Below are positions 16,452 to 25,640 of a stretch of 64,000 bases of DNA, piece after piece (within the stretch, counting starts at the first letter, position 1; each line of letters starts with the position of its first letter). Source of the DNA: Micromonospora sediminimaris (GTDB lineage: Bacteria; Actinomycetota; Actinomycetes; Mycobacteriales; Micromonosporaceae); the NCBI GenBank assembly GCA_900112325.1, contig FOLJ01000004.1, positions 62,001-126,000 of the forward strand, written 5' to 3'. The notes under the pieces are model-generated. The model saw nothing but the letters and a program-made list of their open reading frames with translations, did not search any database and was not told where the DNA came from. The translations under genes were made by a program, and so were the position numbers.

Positions 16452-17153
16452 TTACCCGGCCGTTCGCCTCGTCGTGGGCAGTCTCACGACGCATGCCGCG
16501 GGGGCGCCGAAGGGTTCCAGCACCACCGGTGTGTCCGGCGCGTCGTCGTGCCGCAGGGCTCCCCGGACGACGCCGAGGTGCAGGCCGCACATCGCGTCGG
16601 GGTTCTGGCCCACCAGTTCCAGGAACGGGCAGGTCAGCAGGTGCACTTCCGTTCCGGCACCGTCGTCGGTGGTGGGCTGGCGTCGCGGGCTGAAACCCAG
16701 GCCGTTCAGGACCGCCAGGACGGTGTCCACCGGGTCGTCGCCAGGCGGTGCCGCGGCGGCCAACTGTCGGCCCCAGTCCTGGCCCACCTGGGCTGCGGTG
16801 GCCTTGACGTCGCCGCCGCTGCGGGACAGGTGTCCCAGCAGGGCAGCCGCCAGGTCCCGGTAGGTGGCCGGGGCGGGATCGGCCGCCGCCGCCCGGTACC
16901 GCCACGCCGGACGACCCGGCAGGCCGCCGCTGGCGCGGGCCTTGACCAGAAGCCCGGCCTTGGTGAGCCGGTCCAGGTGGGCGCGGGTGGTGGACAGGTG
17001 CTGCCCGGTGCGGGCGGCCACCTCGGCGGCGGTGACACCGCCCTCGGCGGCCCGTACCAGCCGCAGGATCGACACCCGGCTGGTCGAACCCAGAGCACGG
17101 TGACGAGGAGTGTCGATCGTCTCCCCGCTGGGGCCTTTACGCGGAGTTTCCAC
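16452..17153 (-). CDS. ArsR/SufR-like HTH regulator with C-terminal cysteines
   Basis: 233 residues. The N-terminal winged helix (about 15-90: ALGSTSRVSILRLVRAAEGGVTAAEVAARTG) is followed by a sensor domain with Cys175, Cys189 (C-x13-C) and Cys221. This is the layout of the COG2345/SufR group, where C-terminal cysteines hold an Fe-S cluster that loses DNA binding on oxidation or nitrosylation. It heads the nitrite reductase operon and is divergent from a hemerythrin gene, so sensing NO or redox state of this pathway is a reasonable inference. Palindromic DNA at 17162-17182 is the likely operator. Confidence 0.85.
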   Translation of the reverse strand: METPRKGPSGETIDTPRHRALGSTSRVSILRLVRAAEGGVTAAEVAARTGQHLSTTRAHLDRLTKAGLLVKARASGGLPGRPAWRYRAAAADPAPATYRDLAAALLGHLSRSGGDVKATAAQVGQDWGRQLAAAAPPGDDPVDTVLAVLNGLGFSPRRQPTTDDGAGTEVHLLTCPFLELVGQNPDAMCGLHLGVVRGALRHDDAPDTPVVLEPFGAPAACVVRLPTTRRTAG

Positions 17154-17161
17154 GATGCATA

Positions 17162-17182
17162 ACGTTACAACGTCAAACGACG
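17162..17182. promoter_or_regulatory. Candidate operator between divergent nir regulator and hemerythrin genes
   Basis: ACGTT-AC-AACGT (17162-17173) is a perfect inverted repeat; a second, CGTC-AAAC-GACG (17171-17182), overlaps it. The sites lie 9-30 bases upstream of the regulator start and 22-42 bases upstream of the hemerythrin ATG, in the only AT-rich patch nearby. Confidence 0.5.
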
Positions 17183-17203
17183 TAGAAACCCTCGGAGGGT
17201 CTC

Positions 17204-18016
17204 ATGTCACAGCTGGATCGTGTCGCCGACGAGCGGGCCGCGCGTGCGGTGGTCCGTCACCACAGCGAGCTGTCCGCAGCGCTGACCAACCACGTGACGC
17301 GCCTGGTCGATGCCGTCGATGCCGGTGTCACCGAGCAGGTGTGGTTGCGCCGCGACGAGTTGGTGGCCTGGTTGCACGGCGAGCTGCTGCCGCACGCGTA
17401 CGCCGAGGAGGCGGGCCTGTATCCGGCCGCTGCCGAGCTACCGGCGGGTGAGCTGCTGGTGCAGGGGATGCTCGGCGAGCATCGCGCCATCACGGCGCTG
17501 GTCACCGAGCTGACGGCGACCGCCTCCCCGACGACGGCGGCGGCGACGGCCCGCGCGTTGCAGGCGGTGTTTGCCACTCACCTGGCCAAGGAGAACGACC
17601 TGGTCGTGCCGCTGCTGGTTGACGCCGAAGCGGTGTCGCTGGCCGAGCTGCTCGACGGCATGCACGACATCGTCGGCGCCGAGACCGGCTCCTCGGCGGG
17701 TGGCTGCGGCGGCGGTCGTGGCGGCTGCGGCTGCGGCGGCGATGCCGCCAGCGCGGAGGTGGATGCTCCGCTGCTGAGCATCGATCCCCGGCTCGACGTG
17801 CGGGATCTGCCTCACGGGGAGCGCCACGCCCGAGTTCTCGCCGCCATCGACGCCCTGCCCGCCGATGCGGCGCTGGTTCTGGTCGCCCCGCACGCGCCCC
17901 GGCCCCTGCTGACCGAGATCGAGTCCCACTTCGCCGGGCAGGTGACCGCCGAGTGGTTGCAGGACGGTCCGGACGTCTGGCAGATCCGCCTGCACCGGTT
18001 GTCCGTCGCGGCCTGA
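17204..18016 (+). CDS. Hemerythrin-like plus DUF2249 protein with a Gly/Cys linker
   Basis: 270 residues. The N-terminal part (about 1-150) has hemerythrin-type metal ligands (RHHSELS, LPHAYAEEAGLYP, GEHRAIT, THLAKENDLVVP). A linker GGCGGGRGGCGCGG (about 167-180) holds three cysteines. The C-terminal part (about 190-268: LDVRDLPHGERHARVLAAIDAL...) is a DUF2249/SirA-like fold. Such proteins bind O2 or NO at a di-iron site and occur beside denitrification genes. The ATG follows GGAGG (17195-17199). Divergent from the nir regulator. Confidence 0.87.
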   Translation: MSQLDRVADERAARAVVRHHSELSAALTNHVTRLVDAVDAGVTEQVWLRRDELVAWLHGELLPHAYAEEAGLYPAAAELPAGELLVQGMLGEHRAITALVTELTATASPTTAAATARALQAVFATHLAKENDLVVPLLVDAEAVSLAELLDGMHDIVGAETGSSAGGCGGGRGGCGCGGDAASAEVDAPLLSIDPRLDVRDLPHGERHARVLAAIDALPADAALVLVAPHAPRPLLTEIESHFAGQVTAEWLQDGPDVWQIRLHRLSVAA

Positions 18017-18064
18017 GCGTGTCGACGGCCGACGTCGGGGTGGGGCACTGTACCGCCCCGGCAC

Positions 18065-18078
18065 GGGCCCAACGGCCC
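18065..18078 (+). promoter_or_regulatory. DosR/DevR-like box upstream of hemerythrin gene
   Basis: GGGCC-CAAC-GGCCC is a 5+4+5 inverted repeat 66 bases before the hemerythrin ATG. It shares the GGGNC-N4-GGCCC form with a second site before narG (18699-18712) and resembles the half-sites bound by the hypoxia/NO regulator DosR (DevR). Confidence 0.4.
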
Positions 18079-18143
18079 TACTCTCCCGAGTTTCTACCGG
18101 GGCAAGCTGGATGTATCACCACATCACCGTCAGGAGATCGATC

Positions 18144-18569
18144 ATGTGCAACTACTGCGGTTGCCGGGAGTTTCCGCTGATCGGTCAACTGAGCGCCGAG
18201 CACGAGGCGATCGCAAACGCTGCGGGGCGACTCCGGACGGCGATCACCTCCGGTGGGACTGACGCCGTCGCCCTCCTCGACGAGCTGCTCGCACTGCTGA
18301 TGCCGCACACCGACATCGAGGAGCGCGGTCTGTTCGTCGAGCTGCGCGCCGAGGGCAGTCTCACCGAAGCCGTGGACCGGTTGTGCGACGAGCACGACGA
18401 CATCCACGGCGTTCTCGGTGCCCTCGACCGCAAGGCACCGGACTGGCCGACGGTGCTGGCCGCCCTGGACCGGCTGCGTCGGCACATCGACAACGAGGAG
18501 CACGGCCTGTTTCCGGCCGCGGTCATCGCCCTGCCGATTCCGGCGTGGGACCGCGTCACAGGCAGGTAG
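18144..18569 (+). CDS. Hemerythrin domain protein
   Basis: 141 residues forming a single hemerythrin four-helix bundle: ligands in LSAEHEAIANAA, LMPHTDIEERGLF, LCDEHDDIHGVLG and LRRHIDNEEHGLFPAAV give the His/HxxxE/His/HxxxE pattern of a di-iron site. The N-terminus MCNYCGCREFPLIG has three Cys and may bind an additional metal. Probable role: O2 or NO binding or sensing next to nitrate reductase. AGGAG at 18132-18136 sets the ATG at 18144; a longer open frame upstream is not used. Confidence 0.88.
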   Translation: MCNYCGCREFPLIGQLSAEHEAIANAAGRLRTAITSGGTDAVALLDELLALLMPHTDIEERGLFVELRAEGSLTEAVDRLCDEHDDIHGVLGALDRKAPDWPTVLAALDRLRRHIDNEEHGLFPAAVIALPIPAWDRVTGR

Positions 18570-18698
18570 CCGAGCGGTGGAAGACGACATGGTCGGATTG
18601 GTGACGCCGCCCACCACCAAGCTGCGACCGTCGAAGGTGGACGATTCTCGCCACTCGCCGTGCGTCGGTGCGGCGAATCCGGTCGACCCTGCCGCATC

Positions 18699-18712
18699 GG
18701 GACCTTTGGCCC
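18699..18712 (+). promoter_or_regulatory. DosR/DevR-like box upstream of narG
   Basis: GGGACCTTTGGCCC lies 115 bases before the narG ATG, in the 257-base gap between the hemerythrin gene and narG. The GGGAC-N4-GGCCC form matches the core of DosR (DevR) boxes, which drive hypoxia-induced nitrate reduction genes in mycobacteria. I see no other strong element in this gap. Confidence 0.45.
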
Positions 18713-18826
18713 GGGCGGCGGACGCCGACATCACGATGTGATGGGCCGCGGTCCAGGTTCGGGGTTGCGGCGAGGCAGCAGAGGCACGAACGTGGGATCA
18801 AGGTCACGACCGAGGGAATGAGGCGC

Positions 18827-21800
18827 ATGGCGGGCACTGGGGAGCATGCGAGCCGGGCACTGTTGGCAGTCGGAGGGCTGGTCCGCCGGGCGGAGGTGTC
18901 GCCGGACGGCCGAGCCCTGTATCAGATCGGCGGTCGTGAAGCGGACGCGTTCTACCGCGACCGCTGGTCGTACGACAAGGTGGTGCGCTCCACCCACGGC
19001 GTCAACTGCACCGGCTCGTGTTCCTGGAAGGTGTACGTCAAGGACGGCATCATCACCTGGGAGCAACAGCAGGTCGACTATCCCAGCGTGGGGCCGGACC
19101 GGCCGGAGTACGAGCCGCGTGGCTGCCCGCGCGGCGCCGCGTTCTCCTGGTACACGTACTCGCCGACCCGGGTGCGTTATCCGTACGCGCGCGGTGTGCT
19201 GGTGGAGATGTACCGCGAGGCCAAGCAGCGGCTCGGTGACCCGGTCGCGGCGTGGGCCGACATCCAGGGTGACCCCGAGCGGCGCCGCCGGTACCAGCGG
19301 GCCCGCGGCAAGGGCGGCCTGGTCCGGGTCACCTGGGACGAGGCCCAGGAGATGATCGCCGCCGCGCACGTGCACACGATCAAGCGGTACGGCCCGGACC
19401 GGGTCGCCGGTTTCTCGCCGATCCCGGCCATGTCGATGGTGTCCCACGCGACCGGCGCGCGGTTCCTGTCGCTGCTCGGCGGTTCCATGCTGTCGTTCTA
19501 CGACTGGTACGCCGACCTGCCGGTCGCCTCGCCGCAGGTGTTCGGCGACCAGACCGACGTGCCCGAGTCCGGCGACTGGTGGGACGCCTCCTACTTCGTC
19601 ATGTGGGGCTCCAACGTCCCGGTCACCCGTACGCCGGACGCCCACTGGATGGCCGAGGCCCGCTACCGCGGCCAGAAGGTGATCGTGGTCAGCCCGGACT
19701 TCGCCGACAACGTCAAGTTCGCCGACGAGTGGATGCCCGCCCAGCCGGGCACCGACGGCGCGCTGGCCATGGCGATGGGCCACGTGATGCTCAAGGAGTT
19801 CTTCGTCGACCGGCGCACCCCCCGCTTCGTCGACTACGTCCGCACCTTCACCGACCTGCCGTTCCTCATCACGCTCGAACAGGCCGCCGACGGGTCGTAC
19901 CGGCCGGGGAAGTTCCTCACCTCGGCCGACCTCGGCGGGCAGGGCACGGAGGACGCGTTCAAGCCGGTGCTGTGGGACTCGGTGACCGACGAGGTCGCGG
20001 TGCCGCGCGGCTCGCTGGGGCACCGCTGGCAGGAGCAGGCCGGCCAGTGGAATCTCGACCTGGGTGACCTGCAACCTGCGTTGACCTGCCTGGGGGCGGG
20101 CGACGCGGTGGAGGTGGCGCTGCCGCGCTTCGACACCGACACGCCACAGGTGCTGCGTCGCGGCGTGCCCACCCGCACGGTGGCGGGCAAGCTCGTCACA
20201 AGCGTCTACGACCTCCTGCTGGCGCAGTACGGGGTGGCCCGTGACGGTCTGCCGGGGCAGTGGCCGGCCGGCTACGACGACGCCGAGGTGCCGTACACCC
20301 CGGCGTGGCAGGAGCCGATCACCGGTGTGCCGGCGGCGCAGGTGGCCCGGGTGGCGCGGGAGTTCGCCGACAACGCCGAGCGTTCCGGCGGCCGGTCGAT
20401 GATCCTGCTCGGTGCGGGCACGAACCACTGGTTCCACTCGGACACCACCTACCGGGCGATCCTCGCGCTGGTGACGCTCACCGGCTGCCAGGGGGTGAAC
20501 GGTGGTGGTTGGGCGCACTACGTGGGGCAGGAGAAGTGCCGCCCGGTGACCGGCTGGGCCAACCTGGCGTTCGGGCTGGACTGGGTGCGCCCGCCGCGGC
20601 AGATGATCGGTACCGCCTTCTGGTACGTCCACACCGACCAGTGGCGTTACGACACCTACTCCGCCGACACGGTGTCCTCGCCGACCGGCACCGGCCTGTT
20701 CGACGGCAAGCACACGATGGACCTGTTGGCCCAGTCGGCGCGGCTGGGTTGGATGCCGTCGATGCCGACGTTCGACCGCAGCCCGCTCGACCTGGCCGAC
20801 GAGGCGTTGGCCGCGCAACCCGACGACCCGGCCGGGTACGTCGCGAGGTCCCTGCACGAGGGGCGGCTCAAGTTCGCCTGCACCGATCCGGACGCGCCGC
20901 AGAACTGGCCGCGGGTGCTGACGGTGTGGCGGGCGAACCTGCTCGGCTCCTCGGCGAAGGGCAACGAGTACTTCCTGCGCCACCTGCTCGGCACCGACTC
21001 CAACCTGCGCGCCTCCGAGGCCGAGCCGGGCCTGCGGCCGCAGGACGTGGTCTGGCCGGACGAGGCGCCGGAGGGGAAACTGGACCTGCTGCTGAGCCTG
21101 GACTTCCGGATGACGTCCACGACGCTCTTCTCCGACGTGGTCCTGCCGGCGGCGACCTGGTACGAGAAGCACGACCTCAACAGCACCGACATGCACCCGT
21201 TCGTGCACGCGTTCACCCCGGCGATCAACCCGCCCTGGCAGACCCGTACCGACTTCGACGCCTTCCACGGCATCGCCCGCGCCTTCTCCGCCATGGCCGG
21301 TCCCCACCTGGGCGTACGCAAGGACATCGTGGCGGCGCCGCTGCTGCACGACACCCCGGACGCCATGGCCACCCCGCACGGGGTGGTGCGGGACTGGGCC
21401 CGTACCGGTGAGATGCCGGTGCCCGGCCGCAGCATGCCGAAGCTCGTGGTCGTCGAACGCGACTACGCCGCCGTCGCCGACAAGCTCGCCGCCCTGGGTC
21501 CGCTGCTGGACACGCTCGGCACCACCGGCAAGGGCGTGCACACCGACGTGACACCGGAGATCGAGTACCTGCGTCGCAAGAACGGCACGGTGCGCGGCGG
21601 TGTCGCCGACGGTCGTCCGTCGCTGGCCCGGGACGTGCACGCGTGCGAGGCGATCCTCGCGTTGTCCGGCACTACGAACGGCCGGGTGGCCACGGCCGGA
21701 TTCCACGACGTGGAGAAGCGCACCGGCGTGGTGTTGGCCGACCTGGCCGCCGAGCACGAGGGCAAGCAGATCACCTTTGCCGACACCCAGTCGCGGCCGG

Positions 21801-22492
21801 TGCCGGTGATCACCAGCCCGGAGTGGTCCGGCAGTGAGCACGGCGGTCGGCGGTACTCGCCGTTCACCATCAACACCGAGCGGCGCAAGCCGTGGCACAC
21901 GCTCACCGGCCGGCAGCACTTCTTCCTCGACCACGACTGGATGCACGAGGCCGGTGAGTCCCTGCCGATCTTCCGGCCGCCGCTGGACATGCACCGGCTG
22001 TTCGGCGAGCCGCGGCTCGGCCCGCACGGCGAACTGGAGATCACCCTGCGGTACCTGACCCCGCACTCGAAGTGGTCCATCCACTCCGAGTACCAAGACA
22101 ACCTGCTCATGCTGACGCTGTCGCGGGGCGGTCCGACGATGTGGATGAGCGAGGCCGACGCGGCGAAGATCGGCGTACGCGACAACGACTGGATCGAGGC
22201 GGTCAACCGCAACGGTGTGGTCGTCTGCCGCGCCGTGGTGACGCACAAGATGCCCGAGGGCACGGTGTACATGTACCACGCCCAGGAGCGGGTCATCGAC
22301 GTGCCGAAGACCGAGCGGACCGGTCGCCGCGGGGGCATTCACAACTCGCTGACCCGACTGCTTGTCAAACCCACCCACCTGATCGGCGGGTACGCCCAGC
22401 TGTCGTTCGCGTTCAACTACCTCGGTCCCACCGGCAACCAGCGCGACGAGGTCACCGTGATCCGCCGCCGTTCCCAGGAGGTGCAGTACTGA
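18827..22492 (+). CDS. narG: Respiratory nitrate reductase alpha subunit NarG
   Basis: 1221 residues, the molybdenum catalytic subunit reducing nitrate to nitrite on the cytoplasmic face with quinol electrons. The N-terminal Fe-S site is intact with His57, Cys61, Cys65 and Cys100 (THGVNCTGSC ... RGCPRG). The Mo-cofactor region includes FYDWYADLP, WGSNVPVTRTPDAH and PGTDGALAMAMGH. Length matches family norms (about 1230). ATG at 18827 is preceded by a GAGGG site (18812-18816); the ATG at 18818 in frame is too close to it. First gene of narGHJI; the stop shares its last base with the narH start. Confidence 0.97.
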   Translation: MAGTGEHASRALLAVGGLVRRAEVSPDGRALYQIGGREADAFYRDRWSYDKVVRSTHGVNCTGSCSWKVYVKDGIITWEQQQVDYPSVGPDRPEYEPRGCPRGAAFSWYTYSPTRVRYPYARGVLVEMYREAKQRLGDPVAAWADIQGDPERRRRYQRARGKGGLVRVTWDEAQEMIAAAHVHTIKRYGPDRVAGFSPIPAMSMVSHATGARFLSLLGGSMLSFYDWYADLPVASPQVFGDQTDVPESGDWWDASYFVMWGSNVPVTRTPDAHWMAEARYRGQKVIVVSPDFADNVKFADEWMPAQPGTDGALAMAMGHVMLKEFFVDRRTPRFVDYVRTFTDLPFLITLEQAADGSYRPGKFLTSADLGGQGTEDAFKPVLWDSVTDEVAVPRGSLGHRWQEQAGQWNLDLGDLQPALTCLGAGDAVEVALPRFDTDTPQVLRRGVPTRTVAGKLVTSVYDLLLAQYGVARDGLPGQWPAGYDDAEVPYTPAWQEPITGVPAAQVARVAREFADNAERSGGRSMILLGAGTNHWFHSDTTYRAILALVTLTGCQGVNGGGWAHYVGQEKCRPVTGWANLAFGLDWVRPPRQMIGTAFWYVHTDQWRYDTYSADTVSSPTGTGLFDGKHTMDLLAQSARLGWMPSMPTFDRSPLDLADEALAAQPDDPAGYVARSLHEGRLKFACTDPDAPQNWPRVLTVWRANLLGSSAKGNEYFLRHLLGTDSNLRASEAEPGLRPQDVVWPDEAPEGKLDLLLSLDFRMTSTTLFSDVVLPAATWYEKHDLNSTDMHPFVHAFTPAINPPWQTRTDFDAFHGIARAFSAMAGPHLGVRKDIVAAPLLHDTPDAMATPHGVVRDWARTGEMPVPGRSMPKLVVVERDYAAVADKLAALGPLLDTLGTTGKGVHTDVTPEIEYLRRKNGTVRGGVADGRPSLARDVHACEAILALSGTTNGRVATAGFHDVEKRTGVVLADLAAEHEGKQITFADTQSRPVPVITSPEWSGSEHGGRRYSPFTINTERRKPWHTLTGRQHFFLDHDWMHEAGESLPIFRPPLDMHRLFGEPRLGPHGELEITLRYLTPHSKWSIHSEYQDNLLMLTLSRGGPTMWMSEADAAKIGVRDNDWIEAVNRNGVVVCRAVVTHKMPEGTVYMYHAQERVIDVPKTERTGRRGGIHNSLTRLLVKPTHLIGGYAQLSFAFNYLGPTGNQRDEVTVIRRRSQEVQY

Positions 22493-24222
22493 TGCGGGTG
22501 ATGGCGCAGATGGCGATGGTGATGAACCTCGACAAGTGCATCGGCTGCCACACCTGCTCGGTGACGTGCAAGCAGGCGTGGACGAACCGGTCGGGGGTGG
22601 AGTACGTCTGGTTCAACAACGTCGAGTCCCGGCCCGGGCAGGGCTATCCGCGTACCTACGAGGATCAGCAGCAGTGGCAGGGCGGGTGGGTGCGGACCCG
22701 CTCCGGGCGGCTCAAGCCCCGATCCGGCGGCCGGGTGAAGAAGCTGTTCAGCATCTTCGCCAACCCGAAGCTGCCGTCGATGCAGGACTACTACGAGCCC
22801 TGGACCTACGACTACGAGCACCTGCTGACCGCGCCGGCCGGCGGCGACATCCCGGTGGCCCGACCGAAGTCGCTGTTGACCGGCGCGGACACGAAGATCA
22901 GGTGGAGTGCGAACTGGGACGACTCCCTCGCGGGCGGCAACGAGATCGCCGCAGGTGACCCGGTGCTGCGGCAGGTGTCCGACCGGGTCCGCGAAGAGTA
23001 CGAGAACGCCTTCCTGTTCTTCCTGCCGCGCATCTGCGAGCACTGCCTCAACCCGTCCTGCGCCGCGTCCTGCCCGTCCGGGGCGATCTACAAACGCAGC
23101 GAGGACGGCATCGTCCTGGTCGACCAGGACCGGTGCCGGGGCTGGCGGATGTGCGTCACCGGCTGCCCCTACAAGAAGGTGTACTTCAACCACCGCACCG
23201 GCAAGGCGGAGAAGTGCACGTTCTGCTTCCCGCGTATCGAGATCGGCCAGCCCACCATCTGCTCCGAGACGTGCGTGGGGCGGCTGCGCTACCTCGGCCT
23301 GATGCTCTACGACGCCGATGCCGTGGCGGCCGCCGCAGCGGTCAAGGACGAACACGACCTGTACGCCGCCCAACGCTCGGTCTTCCTCGACCCGCACGAC
23401 CCCGCCGTCGTGGCCGCCGCCCGGCAGGCGGACATCCCCGACGACTGGATCGAGGCGGCGCAACGATCCCCGATCTGGGATCTGATCATGCGCTACGAGG
23501 TGGCCCTGCCACTGCACCCGGAGTACCGGACCATGCCGATGGTCTGGTACATCCCGCCGCTGTCCCCGGTCGTCGACGTGCTGCGCGACACCGGCCACGA
23601 CGGCGAGGACATGGGTAACCTGTTCGGCGCCGTCGACGCGCTGCGCATCCCGCTGGAGTACCTGGCCGGGCTGTTCACCGCCGGCGACACCGCCCCGGTG
23701 CGGGCGGTGCTCAACCGCCTCGCCGCCATGCGCGCCTACCAGCGCCGGATCAACCTCGGGGAGCCGCGCGACGAGTCCATCGCCGCCGCCGTCGGCATGA
23801 CCGGTGCGCAGATGGACGACATGTACCGTCTGCTGGCCATCGCCAAGTACGACGAGCGTTACGTCATTCCGGCCGCCCACGCCGAGGACGCGCACCGTCT
23901 GGAACAGCTCGGCACCGAGTGCAGCCTCGACTACGAGGGTGGGCCCGGGATGGGTGGCGGTGGCCCGTACGGGCAAGGCCCCTTCGGTGAGTCGTCCGGC
24001 ACCCCCGCGCCGATCCAGGTCGAGACCTTCCACATGCTGCGGGAACGCCAGACCTCGGACAGCTTCACCGACCCGGGCGACGAACCGCGCCGGGTCAACC
24101 TGCTCAACTGGGACGGCAAGGGGCGGCCCGCCGGTCTCTTCCCGCCCCGCCGGGACACGTCGACCGGTGGCGCGGGCATCGACGAGCCCGGTGTGATCGA
24201 CACCGACGGGAGCGCACGATGA
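22492..24222 (+). CDS. narH: Respiratory nitrate reductase beta subunit NarH
   Basis: 576 residues carrying the four Fe-S clusters that pass electrons from NarI to NarG. Ferredoxin-type motifs are visible in order: CIGCHTCSVTCKQAW, CEHCLNPSCAASCPSGAI, CRGWRMCVTGCPYKKVYF (Trp replaces a Cys, giving the [3Fe-4S] cluster) and CTFCFPRIEIGQPTICSETC. The C-terminus is longer and Gly-rich (GGPGMGGGGPYGQGPFGE), as in actinobacterial NarH. AGGAGG at 22475-22480 precedes the ATG, which overlaps the narG stop by one base. Confidence 0.97.
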   Translation: MRVMAQMAMVMNLDKCIGCHTCSVTCKQAWTNRSGVEYVWFNNVESRPGQGYPRTYEDQQQWQGGWVRTRSGRLKPRSGGRVKKLFSIFANPKLPSMQDYYEPWTYDYEHLLTAPAGGDIPVARPKSLLTGADTKIRWSANWDDSLAGGNEIAAGDPVLRQVSDRVREEYENAFLFFLPRICEHCLNPSCAASCPSGAIYKRSEDGIVLVDQDRCRGWRMCVTGCPYKKVYFNHRTGKAEKCTFCFPRIEIGQPTICSETCVGRLRYLGLMLYDADAVAAAAAVKDEHDLYAAQRSVFLDPHDPAVVAAARQADIPDDWIEAAQRSPIWDLIMRYEVALPLHPEYRTMPMVWYIPPLSPVVDVLRDTGHDGEDMGNLFGAVDALRIPLEYLAGLFTAGDTAPVRAVLNRLAAMRAYQRRINLGEPRDESIAAAVGMTGAQMDDMYRLLAIAKYDERYVIPAAHAEDAHRLEQLGTECSLDYEGGPGMGGGGPYGQGPFGESSGTPAPIQVETFHMLRERQTSDSFTDPGDEPRRVNLLNWDGKGRPAGLFPPRRDTSTGGAGIDEPGVIDTDGSAR

Positions 24223-24842
24223 CCACCACACCCCTCTGGCGGGCCGCCGCGGCCCGGGCCGCCTCGCTGCTGTTGCGCTATCCCGAAACCGACACCCTCG
24301 ACGTGCTGCCGACGCTGCTCGCGGCCCTCGACGAACTGCCCGACACCGTGGCCCGGCACCTGCGTCCGGTAGCCGTGCACCGCCGCGACGGTGACCCCAC
24401 CCGGCTCGCCGCGGAGTATGTGGAACTGTTCGACTTCCGCCGCCGGTGCGCGCTGCACCTGACCTACTACACCTGCGGCGACACCCGCAAGCGCGGTGAG
24501 GCCCTGGTGGGATTCACCGCCGCCTACAAGGCTGCGGGCGTGGAGGTGATCGACGGCGAACTGCCCGACTACCTGCCCGCGGTGCTCGATCTGGCCGCCG
24601 TCGACGGCGCAGGGTGGCGGCTGCTGCGTGACAACCGGGTCGGCCTGGACCTGCTCACCGAGTCGCTGGCCAGGGAGAAGTCGGTCTACCGGCATGCGGT
24701 GGAGGCGGTGCGCGCGGTGCTGCCCGCCGCCGGACCGGCGGAGGTGAGAGCCGCCGCCCAGCTCGCCCGCACGGGCCCGCCCACCGAACAGGTGGGCCTC
24801 GAACCGTTCGGACTCGTCGACACCACCGGAGGTCGCCGGTGA
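24219..24842 (+). CDS. narJ: Nitrate reductase assembly chaperone NarJ
   Basis: 207 residues of the NarJ/TorD helical chaperone family. It binds apo-NarG and allows insertion of the molybdenum cofactor before membrane docking. Recognisable features are AASLLLRYPETDTLDVLPTL, YVELFDFRRRCALHLTYYTCGDTRKRG and ELPDYLPAVLDLAA. Overlaps narH by 4 bases (ATGA) and narI by 4 bases (GTGA), so the operon is translationally coupled. Confidence 0.95.
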   Translation: MTTTPLWRAAAARAASLLLRYPETDTLDVLPTLLAALDELPDTVARHLRPVAVHRRDGDPTRLAAEYVELFDFRRRCALHLTYYTCGDTRKRGEALVGFTAAYKAAGVEVIDGELPDYLPAVLDLAAVDGAGWRLLRDNRVGLDLLTESLAREKSVYRHAVEAVRAVLPAAGPAEVRAAAQLARTGPPTEQVGLEPFGLVDTTGGRR

Positions 24843-25600
24843 ACGTCCTGCTGTGGGTGGTCTACCCCTACCTCGCCATCGCGATCATGGTGGGTGGGTT
24901 GATCTGGCGTTACCGCTACGACAAGTTCGGCTGGACGACCCGCTCATCGCAGCTGTACGAGTCGGCGGTGCTGCGCTGGGGCAGCCCGATGTTCCACTTC
25001 GGCATCCTGATGGTCCTGATCGGGCACGTCGGCGGGCTGCTGGTGCCCAAGTCGTGGACCGAGGCCGTCGGCATCACCGAGCACACCTATCACCTGATGG
25101 CCGTGTTCATCGGCACCGTCGCCGGCTTCTGCACGCTGATCGGCATGGCGATCCTCATCGCCCGCCGCCGCCTCACCGGGCCGGTCTTCGCCGCCACCAC
25201 CAAGAACGACAAGGCGATGTACGCCGTGCTCGCCGCCGTCATCGTGATCGGCCTGTGGTCCACCCTGCGGGCCAACGTGGTCGGCGACGGCTACGACTAC
25301 CGCGAGACCATCTCGCCCTGGTTCCGGTCGCTGTTCTACCTCAGCCCGGATCCGGAGATCATGGCCGGCGTCCCGGTCGGTTTCCAGATCCACATCGTCT
25401 CGGCGTTCGCGCTGTTCGCGTTCTGGCCGTTCACCCGGCTCGTGCACGCCTTCAGCGCACCGGTCGGTTACCTCACCCGCCCCTACGTGCCCTACCGCAG
25501 CCGCGACACCCGACCCGGCCTACGGCCGGCGCGTCCCGGATGGGAAGGGCCGCCCACGGCACCGAGCGCGCAGCACAAACCCCGCCGCACCCGCCGCTGA
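24839..25600 (+). CDS. narI: Respiratory nitrate reductase gamma subunit NarI
   Basis: 253 residues with five membrane helices and two b-type hemes; oxidises quinol and anchors NarGH. Heme-binding histidines fall in FHFGILMVLIGHVGG and in QIHIVSAFALF ... TRLVHAFSAP. The C-terminal 30 residues are basic and probably cytoplasmic. GTG start overlaps the narJ stop. narK follows after 40 bases. Confidence 0.96.
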   Translation: MNVLLWVVYPYLAIAIMVGGLIWRYRYDKFGWTTRSSQLYESAVLRWGSPMFHFGILMVLIGHVGGLLVPKSWTEAVGITEHTYHLMAVFIGTVAGFCTLIGMAILIARRRLTGPVFAATTKNDKAMYAVLAAVIVIGLWSTLRANVVGDGYDYRETISPWFRSLFYLSPDPEIMAGVPVGFQIHIVSAFALFAFWPFTRLVHAFSAPVGYLTRPYVPYRSRDTRPGLRPARPGWEGPPTAPSAQHKPRRTRR

Positions 25601-25640
25601 CGCGCTCACCGCCGTCGACCGACCTGCTACGAGGTACGAG

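Noticed and set aside
18731-22378. A 1215-codon open frame antisense to narG
   Set aside because: It mirrors the third-position GC bias of narG, has low-complexity His/Arg/Val-rich sequence and no family features. It is a shadow frame.
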